Assembly: GCA_964576365.1 (NCBI GenBank)
Contig: CAZNUT010000008.1
Span: 1-37,925, forward strand
DNA from: CAZMJG01 sp964576365
GTDB lineage: Bacteria > Patescibacteriota > Microgenomatia > UBA1406 > GWC2-37-13
Length of the DNA stretch: 37,925 nt
Reading direction: 5' to 3'
Shown: one piece after another, positions 14,520 to 23,017 of the stretch
How the letters are laid out: each line of letters starts with the position of its first letter
How positions within the stretch are numbered: the first letter of the stretch is position 1
Notes under the pieces: generated by a model
Told to the model about the DNA's origin: nothing
Database searches by the model: none
What the model saw: the letters and a program-made list of their open reading frames with translations, nothing else
Position numbers and translations under genes: made by a program

Positions 14520-16462
14520 TGTCTTTACTCAGACACGTTCTCAACCCTATTCTCACACCGTGCAAAGATAGACAGTGGGAGTCCTACGCTGCTTTTAACG
14601 GCACGGTCATCCGACATGGAGAGTCATACATCATGTTATATCGAGCAATGGGCGATGAAATGAACATCGACGCTCATCATTTGCGACTGTCTGTCGTAGG
14701 GAAGGCCATTAGTCATGATGGCTATAATTTTTCAGATCGTACTCCGTTTATCACACCTGAAATGGTTTGGGAACGGTATGGCTGCGAAGATCCCAGGGCG
14801 ACGTATATCGATGGAAAGTACTACATTTTCTATACAGCGCTCGCATCGTTTCCTCCAAATGCAGATAGTATTAAGGTGGCTGTTGCTGTCACCTCTGATT
14901 TTCAGACAATCGAATCAAGGCATCTGGTAACTCCTTTTAACGCAAAGGCAATGTGTCTTTTTCCCGAAAAAATAAATGGTAAGTATACCGTCCTTTTTAC
15001 TGTAAACACTGATCGCCCTCCTTCGCATATGGTGTTTGCTCAGGTTGATGCATTATCTCAACTTTGGAGCCCGGATTTCTGGAGCGACTGGTATAAAAAA
15101 ATGGATCAGTATATCGTGCCTTTACAGCGAGTAAATAGCGATGGGCTTGAAGTAGGTGCTCCGCCGATTCTTACCGAACATGGCTGGTTGTTGATTTATT
15201 CTTACATTAAGCACTATCACAATCAGGATGTTCGTAAGCAGTTTCGAATAGAAGCTGTTATGCTCGACAGAAATAATATTGCTCAGATCGTAGGGAGAGT
15301 AGAACAGCCATTACTGATACCAGAGGCCACCTATGAATTAAAGGGAACGGTCAATGATATTGTATTCCCATCAGGTGCTTTGAGGGTAGAAGACGAGCTT
15401 CGTGTTTATTATGGAGGTGCGGATACTGTATGTGCTGCAGGGTATATCAAATATGATGAGCTGATAAAAAATATGGAAACAGGAGCTCCTTATACTCTAA
15501 AAGCTCATAAATTTCCGCATAATCCATTGTTGTTACCCATCACAGAGCACAAATGGGAAGCACAGGCAGTGTTTAATCCCGCAGCACTACAGCTACGCGA
15601 TAAAACATTCCTTTTGTATCGGAGTCTTTCTGCGGACAACGTTTCATATATTGGTATGGCGGTCAGTCAAGATGGACTACTCATTGATGAGCGTTTAGAC
15701 GAACCAATTTATCCACTGAGAAGCAAGTTTGAAAAACCCCAGCGACCTGGTGGAGGTGGTGGTTGTGAAGATCCACGAGTGACTCTATTGGGAGACCGTA
15801 TTTATATGTTGTATACGGCTTACGACGGAGTATTGCCACGTCTAGCAATGACATCGATTCATACTGACGATTTTTATTGTCGCAGATGGCAGAAATGGGA
15901 TATGCCCATCATTATATCGCCTCCAGGGATAGGAGATAAAGATGGTATGTTGTTTCCGGAAAAAGTCAACGGTCACTATGTATTTTTTCACCGGATTGAA
16001 CCAAATATTTGTATAGATTTTGTTCCTTCATTACAATTTGAAAATGGAGCCTATTTGAAAAGTCAGGGAGTCATTCCTCCTCAGTGGTCATCATGGGAAG
16101 GACATAAAATAGGTATCAATGCTGCACCCTTAAAAACTGCAGATGGCTGGCTGGCGTTATATCATGGTATCAGCGCTATCGATCATCATTACCGGATTGG
16201 TGCTTTATTGCTAGATCTACAAGATGTTACCAAAGTGGTAGGGCGCACTCCATATCCGATTTTGGAGCCGGAGACTGTGTTTGAGCATTATGGAGTCGTG
16301 AATCATGTGGTGTTTCCCTGCGGATATGTCGTGCGCAATGACTTGATTCATATTTATTACGGAGGAGCAGATAAAGTAGTATGTGGCGCTACGATTTCAT
16401 TGAGTAAGTTGCTCAAATATTTACGAGATAGCGCTGTCAAAAAGTACGGATTTACTACATGA
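14519..16462 (+). CDS. Tandem double-domain GH130 protein
   Basis: This 647-residue protein holds two complete GH130 domains in one chain. Domain 1 (about 1-325) has NPILTPCKDRQWESYAAFNG, CEDPR at 89-93, VGAPPILTEHGWLLIY and FPSGALRVEDELRVYYGGAD. Domain 2 (about 332-640) has NPLLLPITEHKWEAQAVFNP, CEDPR at 416-420, NAAPLKTADGWLALYHG and FPCGYVVRNDLIHIYYGGAD. The domains differ clearly from each other, so this is an old duplication. Domain 2 and the preceding protein share the PRLAMTSI and ISPPG segments, so they are closer relatives. The start codon overlaps the preceding TAA by one base. Likely substrates are mannose-containing oligosaccharides, but specificity, and whether both domains are active, cannot be read from the motifs. 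No signal peptide is seen. Confidence 0.9.
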   Translation: MSLLRHVLNPILTPCKDRQWESYAAFNGTVIRHGESYIMLYRAMGDEMNIDAHHLRLSVVGKAISHDGYNFSDRTPFITPEMVWERYGCEDPRATYIDGKYYIFYTALASFPPNADSIKVAVAVTSDFQTIESRHLVTPFNAKAMCLFPEKINGKYTVLFTVNTDRPPSHMVFAQVDALSQLWSPDFWSDWYKKMDQYIVPLQRVNSDGLEVGAPPILTEHGWLLIYSYIKHYHNQDVRKQFRIEAVMLDRNNIAQIVGRVEQPLLIPEATYELKGTVNDIVFPSGALRVEDELRVYYGGADTVCAAGYIKYDELIKNMETGAPYTLKAHKFPHNPLLLPITEHKWEAQAVFNPAALQLRDKTFLLYRSLSADNVSYIGMAVSQDGLLIDERLDEPIYPLRSKFEKPQRPGGGGGCEDPRVTLLGDRIYMLYTAYDGVLPRLAMTSIHTDDFYCRRWQKWDMPIIISPPGIGDKDGMLFPEKVNGHYVFFHRIEPNICIDFVPSLQFENGAYLKSQGVIPPQWSSWEGHKIGINAAPLKTADGWLALYHGISAIDHHYRIGALLLDLQDVTKVVGRTPYPILEPETVFEHYGVVNHVVFPCGYVVRNDLIHIYYGGADKVVCGATISLSKLLKYLRDSAVKKYGFTT

Positions 16463-16473
16463 TTGTATTATCG

Positions 16474-17964
16474 TTACCAGGCAAAAGGGTCAAGTAACGA
16501 AGTTTTGTTTGGTGGTATGCTTATTTTTTTTGGTGTGTTGACTGGTGGATACGTGTCATCAGGATTATTCCACCCAAAATGTGCATCAATATCAATCAAA
16601 TCTTTACCACTGATTTGTGAAAGCTCTAGATTTACATATTTTACAAGTCCTCTCGGTGTCCAGTATCCACTTCCAAGCAACAACTTATCAATGATCATTT
16701 TGTTAACATACCCTTCGTATGCAATACCATAGAGAGCTCCAAGTTCTTGTATTTGTTGCACTGGGTTTGGGAAGTATCTCAGCTCACTGACAATTTCTGG
16801 ATCCAATTCACCTTTTGAATTAAATCCTTTTCTCATGTTTTCTACATTCCGCCCGGCTGAGTACGGATCAAGTGATAAAGATCGTAATAGTTCTTTTTTT
16901 TCTTCAATAGTATTTTTATTTTGAGAATCAGTTCCAAATCTACCTAGAGGGTCGGCTACGACATAGCGGGTGAAATGCTGCATACGTCGAATGTACTCAT
17001 GTACTTTTACCTCTTTAAGGTACCTGTCAAGCATTTTTTGATAATCTTGATCAATACCCAGCTTGGAAATTATATCGGGATATTCTTGAAGGCGTACCAG
17101 TAGCTCAGTTTCAAAATATTGTGCAATAGCCTCCTGTGATGCAATAGTTGCAGTTGAGCTAGATTGTAGAACCGTAGGCAATTCGTTCATGTCAGTAATG
17201 TGCTGGTGCATTGCATGAGCGATGAATTCATGGCCAAATAATTCCAGCATATGTATGACATCGATTGATAAGCGATTGTTGACAGAGCCATCTTGCAAGT
17301 ACTCTGAATTGATATTGCAAAGTGCGGATAAACTCAGTCCCACATAATTAAGAAGGGGAGAATAATAAGAACGACTTCTTGTGGTGACTTCAATAGGCGC
17401 TGATGGAGTTACGGGCGTTCCCCACATTCGATTAAACATTTCAGATATCTGGGGGTGATATTGTTCAATATGTTGTTGTACCAACTCTTCTGCTTTCCGT
17501 CTTCGATTTGTGACATCAAAGGGCACGTCTCTCATTTGAGTGTAATTATAGGTGTGCGAAAGTTGCCGTATCGTTTCTTCAATGACAGGTTTATTTTCTG
17601 TTAGCCATGTTTCTAATTTTTTAAATTCAGACATTTCAATCCCATAAACGTCCATCATTTCTACAAAATTAAGAGAAGTTCCTTTTATACCTTGTTCTAG
17701 TAGTTGTGCGCGAACATGTGTTTTTCGAAGCATTTCATGCTCAAGGAGTTGTTCATATGGACTTTCACGATGAGGAGTTTCTACGTTACTAAATTGACTT
17801 ATCTTATCGAAGATAGGCCTTACCAGGACTCGGGGCATGACTCCCATGGTCGAAGAAAATGCGTATAATCCTTCTAATTCACCATTAATTGTTTCAAATT
17901 TTTCTAAGCGTTGCGCAAGTGGATCAGATGGGGGGAGATAGCGATTGTAGTTTTCGAAATGCAT
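16474..17964 (-). CDS. Putative HExxxH metallopeptidase, unknown family
   Basis: The 496-residue protein is not one I can name. Residues 241-253 read ELFGHEFIAHAMH, an HExxxH motif (His245, Glu246, His250). Residues 276-285 read SQEAIAQYFE, with Glu278 placed 28 residues after His250. An HExxxH plus a downstream E-G/A-x-A-x-Y helix is the layout of gluzincin peptidases of the DUF1704/MATCAP type, where the first motif is HExxxH and the later Glu is the third zinc ligand. A peptidase role is therefore plausible but inferred. The rest is mostly helical and charged, with no signal peptide or membrane helix. TAAAAT (17972-17977) lies 7 nt before the ATG. It converges on the GH130 gene with only 11 bp between them. 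Confidence 0.7.
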   Translation of the reverse strand: MHFENYNRYLPPSDPLAQRLEKFETINGELEGLYAFSSTMGVMPRVLVRPIFDKISQFSNVETPHRESPYEQLLEHEMLRKTHVRAQLLEQGIKGTSLNFVEMMDVYGIEMSEFKKLETWLTENKPVIEETIRQLSHTYNYTQMRDVPFDVTNRRRKAEELVQQHIEQYHPQISEMFNRMWGTPVTPSAPIEVTTRSRSYYSPLLNYVGLSLSALCNINSEYLQDGSVNNRLSIDVIHMLELFGHEFIAHAMHQHITDMNELPTVLQSSSTATIASQEAIAQYFETELLVRLQEYPDIISKLGIDQDYQKMLDRYLKEVKVHEYIRRMQHFTRYVVADPLGRFGTDSQNKNTIEEKKELLRSLSLDPYSAGRNVENMRKGFNSKGELDPEIVSELRYFPNPVQQIQELGALYGIAYEGYVNKMIIDKLLLGSGYWTPRGLVKYVNLELSQISGKDLIDIDAHFGWNNPDDTYPPVNTPKKISIPPNKTSLLDPFAW

Positions 17965-18019
17965 ACAGTTTATTTTATGATTTTATGGAAGTATACCATG
18001 ATATATCATTTAATTTCTC

Positions 18020-18034
18020 TTATTGTGACAATAA
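18020..18034. promoter_or_regulatory. Perfect 15-bp palindrome, candidate operator
   Basis: TTATTGT-G-ACAATAA is a perfect palindrome between the divergent HExxxH gene and the DUF5674 gene. It overlaps TTGTGA (18023-18028), which with 17-18 nt to TTATAT/TATATA could be a rightward promoter. It may be a repressor site; there is no direct evidence. Confidence 0.35.
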
Positions 18035-18111
18035 AATGTGATTTTTTATATATCTGATGTGTAATCAAAAGGTTGGGTATTTTTGTTATCAATTTTAGTC
18101 ATAATATCATT

Positions 18112-18455
18112 ATGAAGCTCTTCACAAAAAGCATCACCAAGAAAGAGCTGAAAGAAATGAGCGAGGGATCATTTGGCTTGTTGGTAAAAGCAGTGGTAGA
18201 TATAGAAAAGAATATCAGGTAGTAGACGCTGCCATGCATGCAGATGAAGAAAAAATGCTACTTGAAAACGGGTCTAACCAAGATAATTTATGGGGTATCA
18301 ATCTGTATCCTGATATAGAAGGTGAAGATTTTATTGAATATGATTCCATGATTAATATCCGACCCAGGCAGGGTAATTCGTCTAGAGGCATAGAAGATAA
18401 AAATATCCGCAAACAGATAGTACGCGTTGTCAATATGTTAGTTGTAGATTCATGA
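18112..18455 (+). pseudogene. DUF5674 gene interrupted by a frameshift
   Basis: Two frames together make one DUF5674 protein of about 114 codons. The first (18112-18222) reads MKLFTKSITKKELKEMSEGS and FGLLVKAVVDIEKN and then stops. The second frame resumes as EYQVVDAAMHADEEKMLLENGS, then LWGINLYPD, EYDSMINIRPRQGN and SRGIEDKNIRKQI. The homology joins around 18205-18215, where one base is missing relative to the expected frame or, equivalently, a -1 frameshift would be needed; the local sequence (GAAAAGAATAT) is a poor slippery site. Both parts are well preserved, so this is a recent mutation, a sequencing or assembly error, or a recoded gene. DUF5674 has no known function. Its stop overlaps the next gene by ATGA. 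Confidence 0.78.
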
Positions 18456-18778
18456 ATATAATTCACAAAGATTTACAGCACAGATGGGCGTCATTTTCTA
18501 TTTATTTCCAAATGGCCAATATTGGCGCCGAGGTAGGAAGGTGTTTGAAATGGAAAGGTAAAAATGAGCTGCTGAGCGAGTCTGCTTTTCATCGAGCACT
18601 TGAGCTTATTGATTTTACCATTGCTGATAAGAAGAACAGAAATAGTTTGAAAGAATTGTGTGTGATGCGGGAAGTTTTTTGCGATCATGTGGTGGGTGAG
18701 AATCAATATCGATCTTCCGCAAAGGGATGGGATAAATATTTTTACTACTTCACGGTCGCTACCCGGAAAGGTAAGTGA
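18452..18778 (+). CDS. Small conserved protein paired with DUF5674
   Basis: The 108-residue protein resembles, from memory, a helical hypothetical family found in CPR bacteria and archaea, with the central FQMANIGAEVGRCLKWK, then FHRALELIDFTIAD, then LKELCVMREVF. No catalytic motif or membrane helix is obvious, and it is mostly helical and cytoplasmic. Its ATG overlaps the stop of the DUF5674 frame, so translation is probably coupled. Two small, overlapping, non-enzymatic-looking genes could be a toxin-antitoxin-like or complex-forming pair, but that is speculation. If the DUF5674 gene is really broken, coupling would still be possible because the second frame reaches the overlap. Confidence 0.65.
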   Translation: MNIIHKDLQHRWASFSIYFQMANIGAEVGRCLKWKGKNELLSESAFHRALELIDFTIADKKNRNSLKELCVMREVFCDHVVGENQYRSSAKGWDKYFYYFTVATRKGK

Positions 18779-18880
18779 GATAGGATCTACAATCAGTGCG
18801 GATGTGGTTATGAAAAAATATACAATCCCTGCATCAATTATCAACGGATAATTGGTCGCAGCCGTTTAAAAATAGTGATT

Positions 18881-20074
18881 TTATGATTTGGAATGTTTTA
18901 TATTGAACTTACTTTTTGTAGAAAAGTAGAGAAAAAGAGCGCTCCCGCCGATAAATAGAGTAAAAAGTCCGACGTAAATTGAAGCTGTATGAAGTCCCTG
19001 AGAGTCTATTAGAGCTCCCCAGAATGGTAATGATAGACCCACTACAAAACTGCTTAAAAAACTGCTGGTGGATGCCATAGTGGACCGGTTTTCTTCGTAT
19101 AATTCTTCTTGTGTTAGTCGTGCTATCACTGGTTCTTTATATGCATGTCCTATCTGCATCACAATCAAAAAGATCATCGCAAGTGGAGTAGAAAGAGAGC
19201 CAAGAATGAGTGCGCATATACCGGGGATTATAATCATAAGAAATAGTGATCTGGTATCTCCGATTACTTTTGACACTTTATAGGTAAACGCATGGATGCC
19301 GCTCAGGAGTACAGAGGTAAAAGCCGTCAGTATGCCGATAAAACCGATACTAACTCCCACGCTCACCAGATATGGTTGTGCGATATTTTGATTAAAAGTG
19401 AGTCGCATTGAGGTAAGAGCGATAGTGATGAGCACAAAAGACACCAGTCGTGGATTATGCAGAGTAAGCATCACCCCACTTTGCATTTTTTTGAAATAAG
19501 TTGTGAGCGACACTTCGTGTTTTTTATGAAATTCCCATTTGATGGCGTAAATCAGAATCGCTGCACAAAAGGTAGTTAAAAAAGCTAGAAAGTAAGGTAT
19601 TCTTGGATACTGTTCAAAAAGAAATGCACCAATTGGAGCTCCAAATACTGATGAAAGCATAAAAATAGCATTCATTCGCCCCTGCACTTTTTCAAACTGG
19701 CTAATCATTTCAGTTTTGTGTAAAAGGTCATACATGAGAGAAGAGAGTGCGCCAGATTGAAAAGCAAGTCCGGCTGATGATACAAGCATCGCGATCAAAA
19801 ACGTATAGAATTGTGTACCTACTGCTAGGATCAAGTAAGAAATGGCGAGTAAAAATGTTCCGAGTGCAACCGAAGATTTGTGTCCGATGGTATCTGCGTA
19901 CGCGCCGGTTGGGATCTCAAGGATCGCAAGACTGATCATAAAACAAGAAAACAAGGTGCCAATCTGAGTCTGGGTCAGACCGTTTGAGAGAAAGAATAGT
20001 GTGTAGGTGACCGAAGCAACAATCCCAAAACCCTGTAAAAAGGCAGCGAGATATATTTTTTTTATTTCGTACAT
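18881..20074 (-). CDS. MFS transporter
   Basis: The 397-residue protein has about twelve membrane helices, and after helix 2 the MFS motif-A loop GAYADTIGHKSSV, a variant of G-x-x-x-D-R-x-G-R-[RK]. The second half has the related VSKVIGDTRSLF loop. The N-terminus starts directly with a helix (IYLAAFLQGFGIVASVTYTLFFLS). It belongs to the multidrug/metabolite efflux-type MFS proteins, but the substrate is unknown. It stands alone, followed on the same strand by nothing closely linked, and it is downstream of the broken GNAT gene after 85 nt. Confidence 0.93.
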   Translation of the reverse strand: MYEIKKIYLAAFLQGFGIVASVTYTLFFLSNGLTQTQIGTLFSCFMISLAILEIPTGAYADTIGHKSSVALGTFLLAISYLILAVGTQFYTFLIAMLVSSAGLAFQSGALSSLMYDLLHKTEMISQFEKVQGRMNAIFMLSSVFGAPIGAFLFEQYPRIPYFLAFLTTFCAAILIYAIKWEFHKKHEVSLTTYFKKMQSGVMLTLHNPRLVSFVLITIALTSMRLTFNQNIAQPYLVSVGVSIGFIGILTAFTSVLLSGIHAFTYKVSKVIGDTRSLFLMIIIPGICALILGSLSTPLAMIFLIVMQIGHAYKEPVIARLTQEELYEENRSTMASTSSFLSSFVVGLSLPFWGALIDSQGLHTASIYVGLFTLFIGGSALFLYFSTKSKFNIKHSKS

Positions 20075-20158
20075 TTCTTTTATTCTCTCATAAAAAGAAA
20101 TTGTTTGGTAAATTTGAAGAAGGGTGTCAAGGCTGCGGGTGATACCTACATCTTTTTT

Positions 20159-20660
20159 TTAATTTGGAACTCTGAGAAAACTACGAAAAGGACCTTCTAA
20201 CCATGGTTTTTTTCGAAAATACTCACTAATATACTCAAAGCTAAAGTTTTCAACAATGTGTTTCAACACATAGATTTTGATATCCATTGGTAAATGTAAA
20301 TTATTTTTTTCCTCATAAAATCCAAATTGAGACACAATTGTTGCCACATGAGGGTTACGACTTCCGATATAGAGATGAGAGTGTTGATGTTCAGACATGA
20401 TAGTAGTAAAGATTTTTTTTACCAACTCCCTGATTTTGATACTTTTCAAACACTACAAATGGTCCAAGTTTTGTCCAGCGTTTTAATTGAGCGATTCCAC
20501 AAACTCCTACTAGTTCCTTATCATGCATGGCTACATATATTTTTTTTAATTGTCGCCAGGATCTCTTGATGGTTAAAGGGTTGGGGAATTTTCTGATTTC
20601 TTCAGTGATTGTATCTATTTCTTTATCAGTCAGATATCGTTTGGAGATGACAATATCCAT
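20159..20660 (-). pseudogene. GNAT acetyltransferase split by an A8-tract frameshift
   Basis: Two overlapping frames encode one GNAT protein. The upstream frame (from 20660) gives KKIYVAMHDKELVGVCGIAQL and GPFVVFEKYQNQGVGKK, the latter being the acetyl-CoA pyrophosphate loop (Q-x-x-G-x-G-K). The downstream frame continues as IFTTIMSEHQH, SHLYIGSRNP and VSQFGFYEEKN, the usual alpha4-beta7 end. The join falls in a run of eight A (T at 20413-20420 on the plus strand); seven A would restore one frame of about 167 codons. So it is either a one-base insertion, phase variation or transcriptional slippage in the homopolymer, or a sequencing error. The acceptor substrate is unknown. Confidence 0.8.
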
Positions 20661-20725
20661 GGAAGTTTATATCAAGGATCCAGACTCGTGGACGACGTTA
20701 GAGCTTTTTTCTGTTCCGTATATAC

Positions 20726-21250
20726 TTAAAAACGGAACGACTGAATGAATATATTTAACTTATTATTAAATGAAGCCTTATTCGTAATAGTAATTTGATA
20801 TTGATATCCATTTGAAAAGATATAGTAATATTTGTTTACATCCACAGGGTTTTTTTGATTTTGCGACTGGTTTTCATCTATAAGCTGGTAACCTTCAGTA
20901 TTTCCAAAATTTATTTTTTTATATGTTAATTTGATACCTAAAAACCCTCTTGTTGGGAGTTCTTGATTTCCCTCTGATTTAATTACTGTAATAGCCCCAG
21001 CAATATCATTTGATCGATTATCGCAGCTAGAAGAAAATCTAATATATTCTTCATACCCGAGTGGCTCTCCGAGATATTCTTTACATTCACTGATAGGAAA
21101 GTTGTTTGGATAGGAAAAAGATAAAGGTACCCTGCTACTGCTATATTTATTCCAAAATAAAAGTTCAAAAGGATATTTTTTATTGGTAAGAAGTGCTAAT
21201 GAAAATAGAATGATGATGGTCAAAAGCAAAAAAAATATTTTTTTTCTCAC
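20726..21250 (-). CDS. Membrane-anchored or exported hypothetical protein
   Basis: The 174-residue protein begins with a basic N-terminus and a 20-residue hydrophobic stretch (FFLLLTIIILFSLALLT), a signal peptide or membrane anchor. No lipobox cysteine follows. The extracytoplasmic part is rich in Ser, Asn and Tyr, with two cysteines (ECKEYLGE, SSCDN) that could form a disulfide, and alternating beta-like segments. It resembles the short PsbP-like surface proteins common in CPR genomes in general layout only; I do not recognise the family. The gene lies between a tRNA gene and the GNAT pseudogene. An inverted repeat (GTTCCGT 20713-20719, ACGGAAC 20732-20738) overlaps its stop region. Confidence 0.7.
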   Translation of the reverse strand: MRKKIFFLLLTIIILFSLALLTNKKYPFELLFWNKYSSSRVPLSFSYPNNFPISECKEYLGEPLGYEEYIRFSSSCDNRSNDIAGAITVIKSEGNQELPTRGFLGIKLTYKKINFGNTEGYQLIDENQSQNQKNPVDVNKYYYIFSNGYQYQITITNKASFNNKLNIFIQSFRF

Positions 21251-21307
21251 AAGAAATTAAATTCTTACAAAATCACTTTATGATTATGAAATGAACTTTT
21301 AATTGAG

Positions 21308-21390
21308 TCCAGGGGGAGGGATTCGAACCCCCGCAGGCATAAGCCGACAGATTTACAGTCTGTTGCGATTGGCCACTCCGCCACCCCTGG
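21308..21390 (-). tRNA. trnY: tRNA-Tyr (GTA)
   Basis: Read on the minus strand, the acceptor stem CCAGGGG pairs with CCCCTGG, followed by discriminator A. The anticodon stem ACAGA/TCTGT encloses CTGTAAA, giving anticodon GTA. A long variable arm follows (CGGCTTATGCCTGC), as in bacterial tRNA-Tyr, then a T arm with TTCGAAT. The gene is 83 nt and the 3' CCA is not encoded (CTC follows), so the CCA-adding enzyme at 36171-37520 would be needed. Confidence 0.95.
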
Positions 21391-21719
21391 TGTTTTAGCG
21401 TATAGCGATTAGCTGATAGCTGTTAGCCAAATTTTTGATGTTCACTTCGATTTAATCAGCTGAAAAGATGTTCTATTATATCATTAGGGGAGTAATGTAG
21501 TAAACAAGGACTCAGTACATCAAATACTTAATTTATCTATATAATCGATTTACTCGCGACTAATGATTAGTGACTGAATCACTGCTCAACCTCTTTTCGT
21601 TTTTAACTAAGGAAATCTTGGCTCACTCGGGATGAAGAGTGAGAAACATTGAGCGCTCTGAGTTTGATGAATTTTGTAAACGTGATGAAGTGATTGGCTT
21701 CTTCTGCTAAGATGGTAAC
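21391..21719. other. Gene-free spacer with several palindromes
   Basis: No convincing gene is present. The stretch holds TTAGC-type degenerate repeats at about 21396-21428, a perfect palindrome ACTAAT-G-ATTAGT (21559-21571) touching AGTGA-N5-TCACT (21569-21583), and a 7-bp inverted repeat CTCACTC/GAGTGAG with an 8-nt loop (21622-21643). No T tract follows these stems. They may be regulatory sites for the following gene, or a small RNA; nothing further supports either. Confidence 0.5.
21705..21713 (+). promoter_or_regulatory. Extended -10 promoter before the 359-aa gene
   Basis: TGC directly before TAAGAT (21708-21713) makes an extended -10, and the ATG follows after 6 nt, so the transcript would be leaderless. 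No good -35 is seen. Confidence 0.5.
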
Positions 21720-22799
21720 ATGACGCTTACTGAAGTTAATTTTTATGCTCGAAGAATGGCCCCTCTTGTCGCTATTTTTCTTCTTGTTCTCCTTACGCTT
21801 TTTTTTGGCATCCGTCTTATTTTTAAAATACTGGAAAGTCAGTCTGGCAATCCCAATACTCCTTCAGGGCCGCAAATAGTTTTAAATCCTTCTTTTAATC
21901 AGATTAAGCCACCTGAAATTGCCGGGGCTCAACTCTCTGACAGTTTTACTTATGTGCTTGATACACTCGATGGTACGGCCAATATCGCAGAAGCCACGCC
22001 AGCTGCGGTTGTCTATTTTATCCCCAAAGAAGTGCCTACTTTTGGGTTTTTGAATAATATTTATGCGATGGCAAAAGCTGCGGGATTTGATACCGAAATC
22101 ACCAAACATGTCGTCAAAGATCGTATTGCTGAATTTAACGATGGAAAACGAAAACTCAGTATAAATATTGACACCTTTAATTTTAATTTTGACTATACAA
22201 TCACGCCGGAAGATATCAATTTTGATGATACGTTTATTCCAGCCGAGAGCAACCTGCAAAGTGCTGCTACTACTTTTTTTGACAAAATGAAAAAGTATCC
22301 CTCTGAGCTCGCTCAAGGCAAGAGAAATTTTATTTATCTCAAATTTGATACTGCGAACAAGCAGATTTCGGCGCTCGATACACCTGCAGGTGCTAATATG
22401 GTTGAGATAGATTTTTTCCAGCCAGATATGCATGGAAGACCAGTAGTAAGTTCTAGTTTTTATAATAGTCCGAATTATATTGTTCTCGCGTACGAAAAAA
22501 GCGGCATGAAGGTGATACGCGCGCAGACTCGCTTATTTGCCCGCTCAAAAGATCAGACTGGTATGTATCCCCTCAGGAGTAGCCAAGAAGCGTGGGAAGA
22601 TCTAAAAAAGGGCAAAGGACTGGTAGTTTCATCGGCGCAGAAAGAGGGAGAAATAGTCGTCAAGAAAATAGTGCTTGCGTATTATGACCCTGACGTATAT
22701 CAGGAATATCTGCAGCCAGTATATGTATTTCTGGGTGATAACAAATTTGCTGCCTATGTACCGGCTGTGACAGAGCAGTATCTGATAGTTTCAAACTAA
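21720..22799 (+). CDS. Membrane-anchored extracytoplasmic protein, unknown
   Basis: The 359-residue protein has a short basic cytoplasmic start, one membrane helix at about 14-35 (APLVAIFLLVLLTLFFGIRLIF), and a large extracytoplasmic part after a proline/asparagine linker. The exported region alternates beta strands and helices, with tyrosine-rich strands near the end (VLAYYDPDVYQEYLQPVYVF). That ending recalls YycH/YycI-type regulators by general look only, and I do not assign that family. An extended -10 lies 6 nt upstream. The next small gene starts 14 nt after the stop, and the carboxypeptidase gene converges soon after, so a cell-envelope function is plausible. Confidence 0.75.
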   Translation: MTLTEVNFYARRMAPLVAIFLLVLLTLFFGIRLIFKILESQSGNPNTPSGPQIVLNPSFNQIKPPEIAGAQLSDSFTYVLDTLDGTANIAEATPAAVVYFIPKEVPTFGFLNNIYAMAKAAGFDTEITKHVVKDRIAEFNDGKRKLSINIDTFNFNFDYTITPEDINFDDTFIPAESNLQSAATTFFDKMKKYPSELAQGKRNFIYLKFDTANKQISALDTPAGANMVEIDFFQPDMHGRPVVSSSFYNSPNYIVLAYEKSGMKVIRAQTRLFARSKDQTGMYPLRSSQEAWEDLKKGKGLVVSSAQKEGEIVVKKIVLAYYDPDVYQEYLQPVYVFLGDNKFAAYVPAVTEQYLIVSN

Positions 22800-22813
22800 T
22801 ATAATATTTCATT

Positions 22814-23017
22814 ATGTTTCTTGAACAGTATCGCGATGATCGCATTCATATCGAAAGGATTTTATCTTCTTATACGTTTGTATTCGATGAATATAGGGCA
22901 CCACTTTTAGTAGTAGATGCTGGTTTGATACAAAGTAAAGAGGCAATTGAGGTTTGGACATTAAATTCAAACGGAGTAAAAGAAGCGATCGATTTTAAAG
23001 TGGTTGAACAAAGGTGA
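22814..23017 (+). CDS. 67-residue hypothetical protein
   Basis: A small, mixed alpha/beta, soluble-looking protein (FVFDEYRAPLLVVDAG, EAIEVWTLNSNGVKEAIDF). I recognise no family. It has its own TATAAT (22800-22805) 8 nt before the ATG. Its final 23 nt overlap the convergent carboxypeptidase gene. The composition looks like real protein rather than a chance frame, but the evidence is thin. Confidence 0.5.
   Translation: MFLEQYRDDRIHIERILSSYTFVFDEYRAPLLVVDAGLIQSKEAIEVWTLNSNGVKEAIDFKVVEQR

Noticed and set aside
20713..20738. GTTCCGT/ACGGAAC hairpin considered as a terminator for the exported protein gene
   Set aside because: The required T tract on the minus strand is absent; the strand carries A instead.
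21559..21643. Riboswitch or T-box in the spacer before the 359-aa gene
   Set aside because: No conserved T-box core or known riboswitch consensus was recognised, and the -10 lies 6 nt before the ATG, leaving no leader.
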